A DNA stretch of 64,000 bases, from positions 66,583 to 130,582 of the forward strand of contig JBBILR010000005.1 of NCBI GenBank assembly GCA_037444825.1, written 5' to 3'. Below the pieces are notes generated by a model. That model did no database searches and was not told the origin of the DNA. It saw nothing but the letters and a program-made list of their open reading frames with translations. This DNA comes from JBFLVU01 sp037444825. GTDB taxonomy: Bacteria; Acidobacteriota; UBA4820; DSQY01. Numbering within the stretch: the first letter of the stretch is position 1; each line of letters opens with the position of its first letter. The translations under genes and the position numbers were made by a program. Shown here one piece after another: positions 24,400 to 33,005 of the stretch.

Positions 24400-27066
24400 G
24401 TGGTCGTGATCACCTCCCACACCAACGCGGACTTCGACTCCCTGGCGTGCCTGGTGGCGGCCCGGCGCCTCCACCCCGAGGCCCGCCTGGTCCTCCCGGG
24501 GGCGGCGGAGAACCTCCTGAGGCGGTGGATGGAGCGGAACGGCGCCCACCTCCCCCCCGTCTCGTCGGTGCGGGGCCTGGACCTCAAGGCCGTTTCCCGG
24601 CTCGTCTGCGTGGACGTCTCCTCGCGGGAGCGCCTGGGCCCCCTGGCGGTTCTCCTCCAGCGGGACCCTCCCCCCCGCCTGGACGTCTACGACCACCACC
24701 CCGGCCAGGGGGACCTCCGCGGGGAGGTCCACCGCGTGGAGGAGGCCGGCTCCTGCACGGCCATTCTGGTGGAGGTTCTGAAGGAACGGGGGGAGACGCC
24801 CACCCCCTTCGAGGCGACCCTCTTCCTCCTGGGGATCTACGAGGACACCGGCTGGCTCACCTACCCCACCACCCGGCCCCGGGACTTCGAGGCGGTCCTC
24901 GCCTGCCTCTCCTGGGGGGGCGACCTGGGCCAGGTCCCGCGGGTTCTGCGCCGCGGCTTCACCGAGGAGCAGATGCGGCTCCTCGCCGAGGTCTTCGACA
25001 ACCTGGAGCGCCTGGAGGTGGGGGGCGTCACCCTCCACCTCAGCGTCGTGGGCGCCGAGGCCTACGTCCCCGACCTCTCCATCCTCGCCCACGAGATCCT
25101 GGCCATGGAGGGGCTGGAGGTCCTCTTCCTCCTCGCCTACATGGAGAACCGGGTCCACGTGATCGCGCGGAGCCGCTCCCCCAGGGTGAACGTGGCCCGG
25201 TGTCTGGAGTTCCTGGGGGGCGGGGGGCACGCCTCCGCCGCTTCGGCGGTGGTGCGGGGAAAGACGGCGGCGGAGGTGAGGGCCCTTCTCCTCGACGAGC
25301 TGACGGTGGTCCACCCCGTGGGACTCTCGGGGCGGGACATCATGACGCGGGACTTCCAGCGGCTCCCCGAGAGGGCCACGGTGCGGGAGGCGTTCGCCGC
25401 CATGAACCGATACCGGGTGAACGCCCTGCCGGTCTTCGAGGGGGAGCGCCTCCTGGGCGTGGTCACCCGGCAGGAGGTGGACGGGGCCCTCCAGCACGGC
25501 CTGGCCGAGGCTTCGGTGCTGGACTTCGTCGTCTCCGCCCCCCCTCTGCTCTCTGCCGACATTCCGGCGGAGGAGCTTCGCCGGCGGATGTTGGAGAACA
25601 ACTGGCGCATCGTCCTCTTGGGGGAAGGCCCCCACCGGGTGGAGGGGCTGGTGTCGCGGATGAGCCTCTTCAAGGCCCTCTACCGGAGCGAGCCCCAGAC
25701 CCTGGCTCACCGGGCCGGAGGCCAGCCCTCGGCCCGGGAGATCCAGGGCCTGCTCCGGAACGCGTTTTCGCCCGAGGATTTCGAGGCCCTCCGCGAGCTG
25801 GGGGCCTTGGCCGAGGAGAGGGCCACGCCGTGCCTGCTGGTGGGCGGTGCCGTGCGGGACCTCCTGCTGGGCAAGCCGGTGAAGGACGTGGACTTCGTGG
25901 TGGAGGGCGACGCCGTGGCGCTGGTGGAGGAGTGGGCCCGGCGGAAGGGGGGCCGGGTGCGGGCCCACCGGGACTTCGGAACCGCCGTCTGGATCCGCCC
26001 GCGGGGGGGCCGGTGGGACTTCGCCACCGCCCGGGCGGAGTACTACGAACAGCCGGCGGCCCTCCCCACGGTGGCCCACGCCGCCCTCTACCAGGACCTC
26101 TACCGGCGGGACTTCACCCTCAACACGCTGGCGGTCTTCCTCTCCCCCGACCGCTTCGGGGAGGTGCTGGACCTCTTCGGCGGGGTCCGGGACCTCAAGG
26201 CGGGGAGGATCCGCGTCCTCCACGGCCTCTCCTTCGTGGAGGACCCCACCCGGGCCTTCCGGGCCGTCCGCTTCGCGGTGAAGCTGGGCTTCACGCTTCC
26301 CGCGGAGACGGCCCACCTCATCGCCGCCACCCTCAAGCAGGGGGTCTTCCGCCACCTCTCCCCCAAGCGGGTCCTTTCGGAGGTGGAGCAGATCCTCTCC
26401 GGGCCCAACGCCGTGGAGGGCCTCAAGGCCATGGAGGAACACCGCCTCCTCGCCGTCTTCTGGCCCACCTTGAAGCTCACGCCCAAGGTCCTGGAGACCC
26501 TCTACCGCCTCCAGCAGGCCCTGGGGTTCTTCGAGACCCACTTCCCGGAGGCGCCCTTGAACCGATCGGCCTGCTACCTCATGGCCTTGACCGAGCGCCT
26601 CCCCACCTCGGAACTGGAGGCCTTCCGGGATCGCTACCCCTTCTCCCAGGAGACCAAGGCCCTCCTCGCGGAGTACCGCTCCTTCGTCTGGCGGGCGCTG
26701 AGGGACCTGGGCCCCGAGGAGGACGGCACGCCGGGAGGGGCCTACCGGGTCCTCCACGGCGCCCCCCTCCCGCTGGTCCTTTTCCTTTTGGCCAAGGTTC
26801 AGTCGGCGGCCCGGCAGTCGCTGGTGCGGGACTACCTGGTCAAGGACCGCTTCCTCACCCTGGAGATCACCGGGGCGGACCTCACCGCGGCGGGGGTCCC
26901 CCCCTCCGCCGCCGTGGCCCGGGCCCTCCTGGAGACCCGGGCGGCCAAGGCCGACGGGACCGTTCGGGGCCGGGAGGAGGAACTGGCCTTCGCCCTGCGG
27001 GTCGCCCGGGAGGCCGCCCCCGGCGAGGCGCCGGGGAAAGGCCGGAAAGGAGCGCGAAAGCCGTGA
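24400..27066 (+). CDS. DHH phosphoesterase - CBS pair - tRNA nucleotidyltransferase fusion
   Basis: 888 residues in three parts. Residues 1-300 are a DHH/DHHA1 phosphoesterase: HTNADFDSLA, VYDHHPGQ near 97, and GGGGHASAA near 272. Residues about 305-430 hold two CBS domains (DIMTRDFQRLPERATVREA is the first). Residues about 470-880 are a class II polyA polymerase/CCA-adding enzyme: LVGGAVRDLLLG near 479, KDVDFVVEG with the catalytic Asp pair, and RRDFTLNTLAV. This fusion is known from delta-proteobacteria and deep lineages as an A-adding or CCA-adding tRNA enzyme; the DHH half may degrade nanoRNA or a cyclic dinucleotide. GTG start; the next gene's GTG overlaps the stop. Confidence 0.9.
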   Translation: MVVITSHTNADFDSLACLVAARRLHPEARLVLPGAAENLLRRWMERNGAHLPPVSSVRGLDLKAVSRLVCVDVSSRERLGPLAVLLQRDPPPRLDVYDHHPGQGDLRGEVHRVEEAGSCTAILVEVLKERGETPTPFEATLFLLGIYEDTGWLTYPTTRPRDFEAVLACLSWGGDLGQVPRVLRRGFTEEQMRLLAEVFDNLERLEVGGVTLHLSVVGAEAYVPDLSILAHEILAMEGLEVLFLLAYMENRVHVIARSRSPRVNVARCLEFLGGGGHASAASAVVRGKTAAEVRALLLDELTVVHPVGLSGRDIMTRDFQRLPERATVREAFAAMNRYRVNALPVFEGERLLGVVTRQEVDGALQHGLAEASVLDFVVSAPPLLSADIPAEELRRRMLENNWRIVLLGEGPHRVEGLVSRMSLFKALYRSEPQTLAHRAGGQPSAREIQGLLRNAFSPEDFEALRELGALAEERATPCLLVGGAVRDLLLGKPVKDVDFVVEGDAVALVEEWARRKGGRVRAHRDFGTAVWIRPRGGRWDFATARAEYYEQPAALPTVAHAALYQDLYRRDFTLNTLAVFLSPDRFGEVLDLFGGVRDLKAGRIRVLHGLSFVEDPTRAFRAVRFAVKLGFTLPAETAHLIAATLKQGVFRHLSPKRVLSEVEQILSGPNAVEGLKAMEEHRLLAVFWPTLKLTPKVLETLYRLQQALGFFETHFPEAPLNRSACYLMALTERLPTSELEAFRDRYPFSQETKALLAEYRSFVWRALRDLGPEEDGTPGGAYRVLHGAPLPLVLFLLAKVQSAARQSLVRDYLVKDRFLTLEITGADLTAAGVPPSAAVARALLETRAAKADGTVRGREEELAFALRVAREAAPGEAPGKGRKGARKP

Positions 27067-28289
27067 ATCGGAAACCTCGGAACGTTCCCGCCGCGCGGTG
27101 GGCGGCCCTCGCCGCCCTTCTCGCTCTCCTCTGCCTCCTGGGGGCCTCCTCCGCCCCCCCGGCGCCGCCCTCGGCGGTCCTCCTGACGGTGGACGGGGTC
27201 CGGTGGGACTATCCGGAGCGGTTCGGCCTTCCGGCCTTCGCCGAGATGGCGCGAAAGGGGCTCCGGGTTCGGCGTCTCCTCCCGCCCTTTCCCTCGCTCA
27301 CGTGGGTCTGCCACGCCACGCTGGCCACGGGGACCTACCCCGACAAGCACGGCATCGCCGCCAACGCCTTCCTGGACCGGGAGTCGGACACGCGCTTCGC
27401 CAAGGAACCGGAGGCGAAGTGGCTCTTGGAGCCGCCCCTGTGGGTCCTGGCCGAGCGGGCGGGCCTCAAGAGCGCGGTCATCTCGTGGCCCCTCTCCGAC
27501 GGTGACTGGCGAGGGGTTTCCCCCTCCTACCGGCGGGGCTTTCAGAAGGGGCGGGGCGGGAGCGACGAAGAGAGCGTCCGCTACCTCCTCGACCTCCTCC
27601 GGATGCCCCCCGCCGAGCGGCCGCGCCTGCTCCTCTGCTGGACCAGCGGCGCCGACGACGAGGGCCACGAGGAGGGCCCCGACGGCCCCGGGGTCCGGAA
27701 GGCCATGGCCCGATGCGACCGACTGGTGGCCCGGCTCCGAAAGGGGATCGCCGCTCTGGGGCCGAAGAACCCCGTGGTCCTGCTCGTCGCCAGCGACCAC
27801 GGCATGTCGGCGGTGGAGAAAACCATCGACCTCGCGTCCCTCGTGCCCAAGAAGGGGTTCTTTCCCTACATCGCCGCGTCGGGACCCATGGCCAACCTGT
27901 ACGTGAAGGACGAAAGGCAGAAGGCACAGGTCCTGGCGGCGTTGAAGGACCTCCCCGGGGGGTGTCGGGTCTACCCCCGGGAGGCCTGCCCCGCGGAGCT
28001 CCACTACGCCGCCTGCCCCCGGGCCGGGGACCTGGTGGTCCTCGCCCCGCCCCACGCCACCTTCCGGGCCTTTTCGCGGTCGCCGGTGCCGCCGCCGCCC
28101 CTCAAAGGCAACCACGGCTACCCCCCCGACGACCCCGACGTTCAGGGGGTTCTGTACCTGGAAGGGCCCGGAATCCCCTCCGGCAGGGTCCTCCCCGAGG
28201 CCTCCGCCGTGGACGTGGCGCCCACCCTCTGCCGGCTCCTGGGGATCGCCCCCCCGCCCCGCGCCGACGGCGTCTCTCTCCTCCCCTAG
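27063..28289 (+). CDS. secreted type I phosphodiesterase / nucleotide pyrophosphatase-like protein
   Basis: 408 residues from a GTG overlapping the previous stop. An N-terminal hydrophobic leader (WAALAALLALLCLLGASSA) points to export. The alkaline-phosphatase-superfamily NPP fold is visible: LTVDGVRWDY (metal Asp), the catalytic Thr in PSLTWVCHATLATGTYPDKHG with ATGxYPxxHG, a GADDEGHEEGP metal loop, VASDHGMS, and GNHGYPP. The family hydrolyses phosphodiesters or pyrophosphates; substrate unknown. It terminates at a strong GC hairpin. Confidence 0.88.
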   Translation: MNRKPRNVPAARWAALAALLALLCLLGASSAPPAPPSAVLLTVDGVRWDYPERFGLPAFAEMARKGLRVRRLLPPFPSLTWVCHATLATGTYPDKHGIAANAFLDRESDTRFAKEPEAKWLLEPPLWVLAERAGLKSAVISWPLSDGDWRGVSPSYRRGFQKGRGGSDEESVRYLLDLLRMPPAERPRLLLCWTSGADDEGHEEGPDGPGVRKAMARCDRLVARLRKGIAALGPKNPVVLLVASDHGMSAVEKTIDLASLVPKKGFFPYIAASGPMANLYVKDERQKAQVLAALKDLPGGCRVYPREACPAELHYAACPRAGDLVVLAPPHATFRAFSRSPVPPPPLKGNHGYPPDDPDVQGVLYLEGPGIPSGRVLPEASAVDVAPTLCRLLGIAPPPRADGVSLLP

Positions 28290-28314
28290 AGTCCCCGGAG
28301 GCGGAAAACGAATC

Positions 28315-28339
28315 GGGGGCGCCCGCCTGGGGCGCCCCC
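28315..28339. terminator. GC-rich hairpin between convergent genes
   Basis: A 10-bp perfect stem (28315-28324 with 28330-28339) and a 5-base loop, between the phosphodiesterase stop and the ytxH stop. There is no U-tract on plus, so its strength is uncertain. Confidence 0.55.
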
Positions 28340-28361
28340 CAAGGTGGCTCCTGGGTACGAC

Positions 28362-28592
28362 TTACAGCGGGCGGGACTCGGAAACCTTGGAAACGGGGCC
28401 CGGGAGGGGCTCGGATTCCCGGAGGGAGAGGGCCGCGGCCCCCCGGGATCGCTCCCTGAGACGCTGGACCCCGCGGGCGATCTTCTGGCGGGTGTCCTTT
28501 CCCGAGGCGGGGGCGAGGAGGAGGGCGGCCACGCCTCCGGCGAGGGCGCCGAGGCTCGTGGCCCAGAGGATCTGGCCGGTTTCGTTCTTCAT
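28362..28592 (-). CDS. YtxH-domain protein
   Basis: 76 residues. One N-terminal membrane segment with the glycine-rich pattern ALAGGVAALLLAPASGKDTR is the YtxH hallmark (GxxxGAxxxLLxAPxSGxxTR). A short basic helix and a Pro/Ser-rich tail follow. YtxH proteins are small stress-associated membrane proteins of unclear role. AGGAGGT precedes the ATG at 28592. It stands alone and converges on the phosphodiesterase gene. Confidence 0.85.
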   Translation of the reverse strand: MKNETGQILWATSLGALAGGVAALLLAPASGKDTRQKIARGVQRLRERSRGAAALSLRESEPLPGPVSKVSESRPL

Positions 28593-28841
28593 GGAGGACC
28601 TCCTTTTGAGCGGGGCGCGCTAGGCGCCGTTCCGGGGGGGGACATCCGAAGAAAACCCCGGCTCCCGGTTCCCTCATCCCGAAAGGGGGCTGATCGGGGT
28701 CACAAAGGGCGCGGAGGTCCAAGAGGCTCGGGGCCCCCGGAGTCTGGAGCGCTGGTGGCCGCGATTCCTGCTAGAGCGGAGTCCGCCTCGGAGCGGTCTC
28801 TCCGGCGTCGGGGGGACGGACTCGGGGCATCGGGGGGAGCG
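28593..28841. other. non-coding gap upstream of ytxH
   Basis: About 250 bases between ytxH and the MFS remnant. I see no conserved coding frame or convincing promoter here. Confidence 0.4.
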
Positions 28842-29010
28842 GTGACGCCGATGACCGCCGGGATCCGAAACCTTCCTTGGGCCCCGGTGGCCTCCCAGAT
28901 GGGCGACGCCGCCTTCACGGTCCTTCTTTTCTGGGCGGTCCTGGAGCGGAGCGGCTCGCCGTGGGTCCTGGGCGCCGCCGCCGCCCTCAGCCGCGCCTTC
29001 CGGGAGGCCT
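28842..29010 (+). pseudogene. N-terminal remnant of an MFS transporter (EntS-like)
   Basis: From GTG 28842 or ATG 28851 the frame encodes about 50 residues matching the first helix and loop of MFS exporters: LPWAPVASQMGDAAFTVLLF then LERSGSPWVLGAAAALSR, which corresponds to the usual QxxSxxGDxxxxxALxWxVL..TGSP.xLG pattern. The similarity stops at about 29005, where the stop codon of the convergent ABC-2 permease gene begins. The plus frame runs on, but only as antisense of that gene. It looks like a transporter cut off by a rearrangement. Confidence 0.55.
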
Positions 29011-29014
29011 GGCG

Positions 29015-30319
29015 TCAGGCCTCCTCCCAGCGAAAGCGCCAGGCGGCCACGAGGGAGAAGAGGAGCGCGAAGGCCAGCAGGACGCCCGCGGCGGGAAGGG
29101 CCGACCCCAGGCCCAGGCCGCGCCAGGTCACGGCGTCCAGGCCGTCCACCGCCCACCGGGTGGGGAGGGCCAGGGTGGCCCGGTTCAGCCAGGCGGGAAA
29201 GAGAATGGCCGGAACCCAGCCCCCACCCAGCATGACCAAGAGGAGCACCGCGAAGATGGCCAGGCCGCGGGTGGCCTCGGGGGTCCTTCCCAGGGCCGCC
29301 AGCATCACGCCGAAGGCGCCCGCCATGACCGAGTACGCCGCGCCCAGGGCCAGGAAGCCGGCGGCGCTGCCCCGGATGCGCACCCCGAAGACCGCCATCC
29401 CGAAGCCCATGCAGACCAGGAAGATGAGCAGGGAGAGGAGGGCCCCGCTGGCCCCCCGGGAGAGCAGCAGGACGCCCGGCCGAACGGGCGCCGCCCGCAG
29501 GCGCCGCCAGATCCCCGAGCGGCGCTCCACGAGGATGCCCACCCCGAACTCGATGGCGGCCATGAGGATGAACTGGACGGCCATGCCGGCGAAGGAGTGC
29601 GCGTAGCCGTTGTAGGACACCCCCTTCCGGGAGGTGACGGGCTCCAGGGTGGTGGTGAACGGCACCCTCAGTCCGCCCGCCGGTCCGCCGGAGGCGCCCT
29701 CGCCTCCCGGTTGCGCCGCGCGGTCCTGCCAGGAGATGACGCTCCGGAGGAGGTCCGAAAGGACCTTTCGATCCCTCTCGGGGAGGTTGGGATCGGACTG
29801 CACGCGGGACAGGGACTCCTCGGCGACGATCCGGCCTTGGGGACCGGAAAAGGCCTCGCGGCTCACGACCTCCATGACGTGCTGGGTCAGGATGCCGCGG
29901 ACCATGGCGGCTTCGGCTCCGCGGGTGGGATCGTGGAGGAGCCGGAGCTCCGGCCGGGCTTCCCGGCCGAAGAAGGCCTTTACGGCCCCGCCGCTGAAAT
30001 CCTTGGGAAAGACCACGGCCGCCGCGGCCTTTCCCTTTCGGACCTCCTCGCGGGCCTCGGAGGCGCCCGAAACGGCGCGCACAGACAGGGCCGCGTCGGC
30101 GGAGAGCCGGGCGGCGATTTCGCGGGACAGGGGGCCGCCGTCCTCGTCGGCCACGAGGAGCGCGATGGGCGCGCTTTCGGAAGAGGATCCCGAAAAAAGG
30201 AAGCCGAAGAAGGCGGCGATGGCAATGGGGGCGGCGAGGCTGAGGAGCACGGCCCGGCGGTCGGAGAAAAAGAGGGCGAGGTCCTTGCGGACGAGGGCGG
30301 AGAAGGCGCGCGCGTTCAT
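29015..30319 (-). CDS. ABC-2 type transporter permease (drug/antibiotic export type)
   Basis: 434 residues: a first membrane segment (LLSLAAPIAIAAFFGFLFSG), a long extracytoplasmic domain (residues 45-220), and five further membrane segments with the ABC-2 element GVGILVERRSGIWRRLRA and the terminal pair. This is the NodJ/YhhJ-like permease shape used for export of lipids or drugs. Its ATG overlaps the ATPase stop (ATGA). It ends at the breakpoint of the MFS remnant. Substrate unknown. Confidence 0.87.
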   Translation of the reverse strand: MNARAFSALVRKDLALFFSDRRAVLLSLAAPIAIAAFFGFLFSGSSSESAPIALLVADEDGGPLSREIAARLSADAALSVRAVSGASEAREEVRKGKAAAAVVFPKDFSGGAVKAFFGREARPELRLLHDPTRGAEAAMVRGILTQHVMEVVSREAFSGPQGRIVAEESLSRVQSDPNLPERDRKVLSDLLRSVISWQDRAAQPGGEGASGGPAGGLRVPFTTTLEPVTSRKGVSYNGYAHSFAGMAVQFILMAAIEFGVGILVERRSGIWRRLRAAPVRPGVLLLSRGASGALLSLLIFLVCMGFGMAVFGVRIRGSAAGFLALGAAYSVMAGAFGVMLAALGRTPEATRGLAIFAVLLLVMLGGGWVPAILFPAWLNRATLALPTRWAVDGLDAVTWRGLGLGSALPAAGVLLAFALLFSLVAAWRFRWEEA

Positions 30320-31272
30320 GGGTCCCTCAGCTCCCGCCCGGTGAGGGCCAGGAAGACCGCCTCCAAGCCGGGGCCCTCGGTGGACAGGCTGGACAAGCGG
30401 ACGCCCCGGGCCCGGAGAGCCTCCAGGACCCCGGGCAGGTGGGCCGTCACGTCCGCGAGGTCCGCCACGAGCCGCCCGTTTTCCCAGGAGACTCCCCGGA
30501 CGCCGGGAACGGAGCGGACCTCCTCGATCCACGCCGAACCCTCCGGCGCTCCGGAGATCTGGGCGCACAGGCGGGCGGGAGCGGCCAGTTTCTCGGAGAG
30601 GGACGCGGCGGTCCCCTCCGCCAGGATCCGCCCGTGGTCCATGATCACGATGCGGTCGCAGAGGCGCTCGGCCTCCTCCATGTAGTGGGTGGTGTACAGG
30701 AGGGCCTTGCCTCTGGACTTCAGGTCCTCCAGCAGGGCGAAGATGGCGTTGCGGCTCTGGGGGTCCACGCCCACGGTGGGCTCGTCGAGGAGGAGGACCG
30801 CGGGATCGTGGAGGAGGCCGGCGGCCAGGTTGAGGCGGCGCTTCATCCCCCCGCTGAAGGTTCGGACCTTGTGCCCCGCCCGGTCCCACAACCCCACGAA
30901 ACGCAGCCCCCGCTCCACGGCGGCGGTCAGGGCCTTTCCCGCCAGGCCGTAAAGGGCTCCGAAGAGCCGGAGGTTCTCCTCGGCGGAGAGGGCTTCGTAG
31001 AGGGCCAGCTCCTGGGGGACAAGGCCCAAGGACCCCTTGGCCTCGGGACGGTCTTCCCGGAGGACCTCTCCTCCCAGGAGAACTTCCCCGGCGTCGGGCG
31101 CGGTGAGCCCGGCGAGCAGGGAGACGGTGGTGGTCTTCCCGGCGCCGTTGGGGCCCAGGAGGCCCAGGATCTCCCCCGGCGCCAGGCCTAGGGACACCCC
31201 GTCCACGGCCGTCAGGTTCCCGTACGTTTTCGTCAGACCTTTCGCGGCCAGTGCCGTGGCTCGGGGCTCCAT
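30316..31272 (-). CDS. ABC-2 type transporter ATP-binding protein
   Basis: 318 residues. Walker A GPNGAGKTTT near residue 40, signature TFSGGMKRRL near 137, Walker B VLLLDEPTVGVDP near 157, and the switch His in TTHYMEEAE are intact. The C-terminal 80 residues are the usual extra domain of DrrA/CcmA-type exporter ATPases. Forms a two-gene exporter with the permease it overlaps. The start is taken at 31272, where AGGATGG lies 4-10 bases upstream; ATG 31281 is possible. Confidence 0.88.
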   Translation of the reverse strand: MEPRATALAAKGLTKTYGNLTAVDGVSLGLAPGEILGLLGPNGAGKTTTVSLLAGLTAPDAGEVLLGGEVLREDRPEAKGSLGLVPQELALYEALSAEENLRLFGALYGLAGKALTAAVERGLRFVGLWDRAGHKVRTFSGGMKRRLNLAAGLLHDPAVLLLDEPTVGVDPQSRNAIFALLEDLKSRGKALLYTTHYMEEAERLCDRIVIMDHGRILAEGTAASLSEKLAAPARLCAQISGAPEGSAWIEEVRSVPGVRGVSWENGRLVADLADVTAHLPGVLEALRARGVRLSSLSTEGPGLEAVFLALTGRELRDP

Positions 31273-31334
31273 GGAAACCATCCTACGCAACGGGGAGGCT
31301 TTAGTTTCAAGCCCGGAGGGGACGGGCTCTTCCC

Positions 31335-32138
31335 TCAGGAGGGGCCGTACGCCTCGGGCCTACGGTCCTCGAAGACGCGGATGGCCTCCCTCGCCTCCCG
31401 AACCCGGGAAAGGTCCACCTCGGAGGTGAGGAGGGCCTCCTCCCGCTCGCCCCCCTCCGCCAGGACCTCCCCCAGCGGGCCCGTGAGGAGGGAGCTCCCG
31501 AAGTAGACCACCCCCCGCCCCGAGGGCTCTTCCGGGCCCACGGCGTTGGTCCCCACGAAGAAGGCCTGGTTTTCCACGGCCCGGGCGCGGGCCAGGACCC
31601 GCCAGGGCTCCCGCCGGGGGTAGGGAAAGGCCGCGGGGCAGAGGAAGAGCACCGCCCCGTCCAGGGCGCAGGCCCGGAAGAGCTCGGGGAAGCGCACGTC
31701 GTAGCAGACGGCGAGGCCGGTCTTGCCCCAGGGGGCCTCCGCCACCACGCGCCGGTCCCCGGCGGCCACGTGGCGCTCCTCGTGGAAGAGGGAGAAGAGG
31801 TGGACCTTTCGGTACTCGGCGATGGTGGCCCCTTCCGGGTCCAGGAGGAAGTGGGTGTTGGCCAGTCGTCCCCCTCCGTCGGGGACCAGGTGGGAAAAGC
31901 TGAGGTGGAGTCCCCAGCTCTTCGCCACGGCCCGCATGTCCTCCAGAGGGGCCCACAGCGCCTCCCGGTTTCGCGCGAGCCACTCCCAAGGAAAGCCGGT
32001 GAGGCAGGCCTCGGGGAAGCAGAGGAGCCGGCTTCCGCGGGCGGCGGCCTCCCGGGCGAAGGCCCGCACCTTTTCGAGGTTCCCCTCGGGGTCCCTCGAT
32101 CGGACGGTCATCTGGGCCTGGGAGACGACGAGCCTCAT
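31335..32138 (-). CDS. carbon-nitrogen hydrolase (nitrilase superfamily)
   Basis: 267 residues with the Glu-Lys-Cys triad in the expected places: FPEACLTG near 40, EYRKVHLF near 110, and VCYDVRFPELFR near 145. The family hydrolyses amides or nitriles; single-domain members of this length are often omega-amidases or N-carbamoyl hydrolases, but substrate is not readable. The ATG overlaps the folP stop (ATGA), making it the last gene of the tilS-hpt-ftsH-folP operon. Confidence 0.87.
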   Translation of the reverse strand: MRLVVSQAQMTVRSRDPEGNLEKVRAFAREAAARGSRLLCFPEACLTGFPWEWLARNREALWAPLEDMRAVAKSWGLHLSFSHLVPDGGGRLANTHFLLDPEGATIAEYRKVHLFSLFHEERHVAAGDRRVVAEAPWGKTGLAVCYDVRFPELFRACALDGAVLFLCPAAFPYPRREPWRVLARARAVENQAFFVGTNAVGPEEPSGRGVVYFGSSLLTGPLGEVLAEGGEREEALLTSEVDLSRVREAREAIRVFEDRRPEAYGPS

Positions 32139-32992
32139 GGGGCCGCCTTGAAAGGGAGGAGGGCCGCGGCGCAGAGGAGGGCCTGGCGATGGGCGGCCAC
32201 GTCGTGGACGCGGAAGAGCCGGGCTCCTCCGAGGAGGGCCGCCGCGTGGAAGGCGAGGGTCCCCGGCAGGCGGCCCCCCACGGGGGCCCCCGTGAGGGCG
32301 CCCACGAGGCTCTTCCTCGAGACCCCCACGAGCAGCGGGAGCCCCAAGGAGGCGAAAACCGGAAGGTTGCGGAGGAGGGCCAGGTTGTCCTGAACCCGTT
32401 TTCCGAAGCCGATGCCGACGTCCACCACGAGGTACCCCGGGCCCAACCCTTCCGCCCGGGCGGCCTCCACCCGGGCCGCCAGTTCCCCGAGGACCTCCGC
32501 CACCGGGTCCTCGTAGAAAGGGGCCTCCTGCATGGTCTTCGGCGTCCCCCGCAGGTGCATGAGGACCAGGGGGGCCCGCCTCCGGGCGCAGAGGGGAACC
32601 ACGGCGGGGTCGAAGGTCCCCGCGGAGATGTCGTTGACCATGTCGGCGCCGGCGTCCAGGGCCGCCTCCGCCACCGCCGCCTTGGTGGTGTCCACGGAAA
32701 GGGGGACTTCGGGCAATGCCTCCCGAAGCCCCCGCACCACCGGCAGGAGCCTGCGAAGCTCCTCCTCCGGAGGGACGGGGTCGCTCCCCGGCCGGCTGGA
32801 CTCCGCGCCGATGTCCAGGATGTCGGCCCCCTCGGCGGCCAGGGACCGGCCGTGGGCCACGGCGGCGCCGGGGTCCAGGAAGCGGCCCCCGTCGGAGAAG
32901 GAGTCGGGGGTCACGTTGACGATGCCCATGAGGAGGAAGGGGCGGCCCTCGAGCCGGTCCCTCCCGCGCAGGACGAGCCCCCCCTCGGCCAC
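32135..32992 (-). CDS. folP: dihydropteroate synthase
   Basis: 285 residues. It condenses p-aminobenzoate with dihydropterin pyrophosphate in folate synthesis and is the sulfonamide target. Both signatures are present: LLMGIVNVTPDSFSDGG near residue 20 and DILDIGAESSRPG near 52; later VSVDTTK, VNDISA, LMHLRGTPKTMQ, GIGFGK and GVSRKS complete the fold. The GTG at 32992 is chosen because GAGGAGG overlaps the ftsH stop just upstream; the longer frame (ATG 33058) would run 50 bases into ftsH. Confidence 0.93.
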   Translation of the reverse strand: MAEGGLVLRGRDRLEGRPFLLMGIVNVTPDSFSDGGRFLDPGAAVAHGRSLAAEGADILDIGAESSRPGSDPVPPEEELRRLLPVVRGLREALPEVPLSVDTTKAAVAEAALDAGADMVNDISAGTFDPAVVPLCARRRAPLVLMHLRGTPKTMQEAPFYEDPVAEVLGELAARVEAARAEGLGPGYLVVDVGIGFGKRVQDNLALLRNLPVFASLGLPLLVGVSRKSLVGALTGAPVGGRLPGTLAFHAAALLGGARLFRVHDVAAHRQALLCAAALLPFKAAP

Positions 32993-33005
32993 GGAAAACC
33001 CCTCC

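Noticed and set aside
22693..26757. 1354-codon open frame on the minus strand
   Set aside because: It is antisense to rluB, hisC and the DHH fusion, is rich in Gly/Pro/Arg/His with no domain, and follows from high GC. Similar shadows at 16802-19513, 9705-12254 and 53759-57259 were dropped for the same reason.
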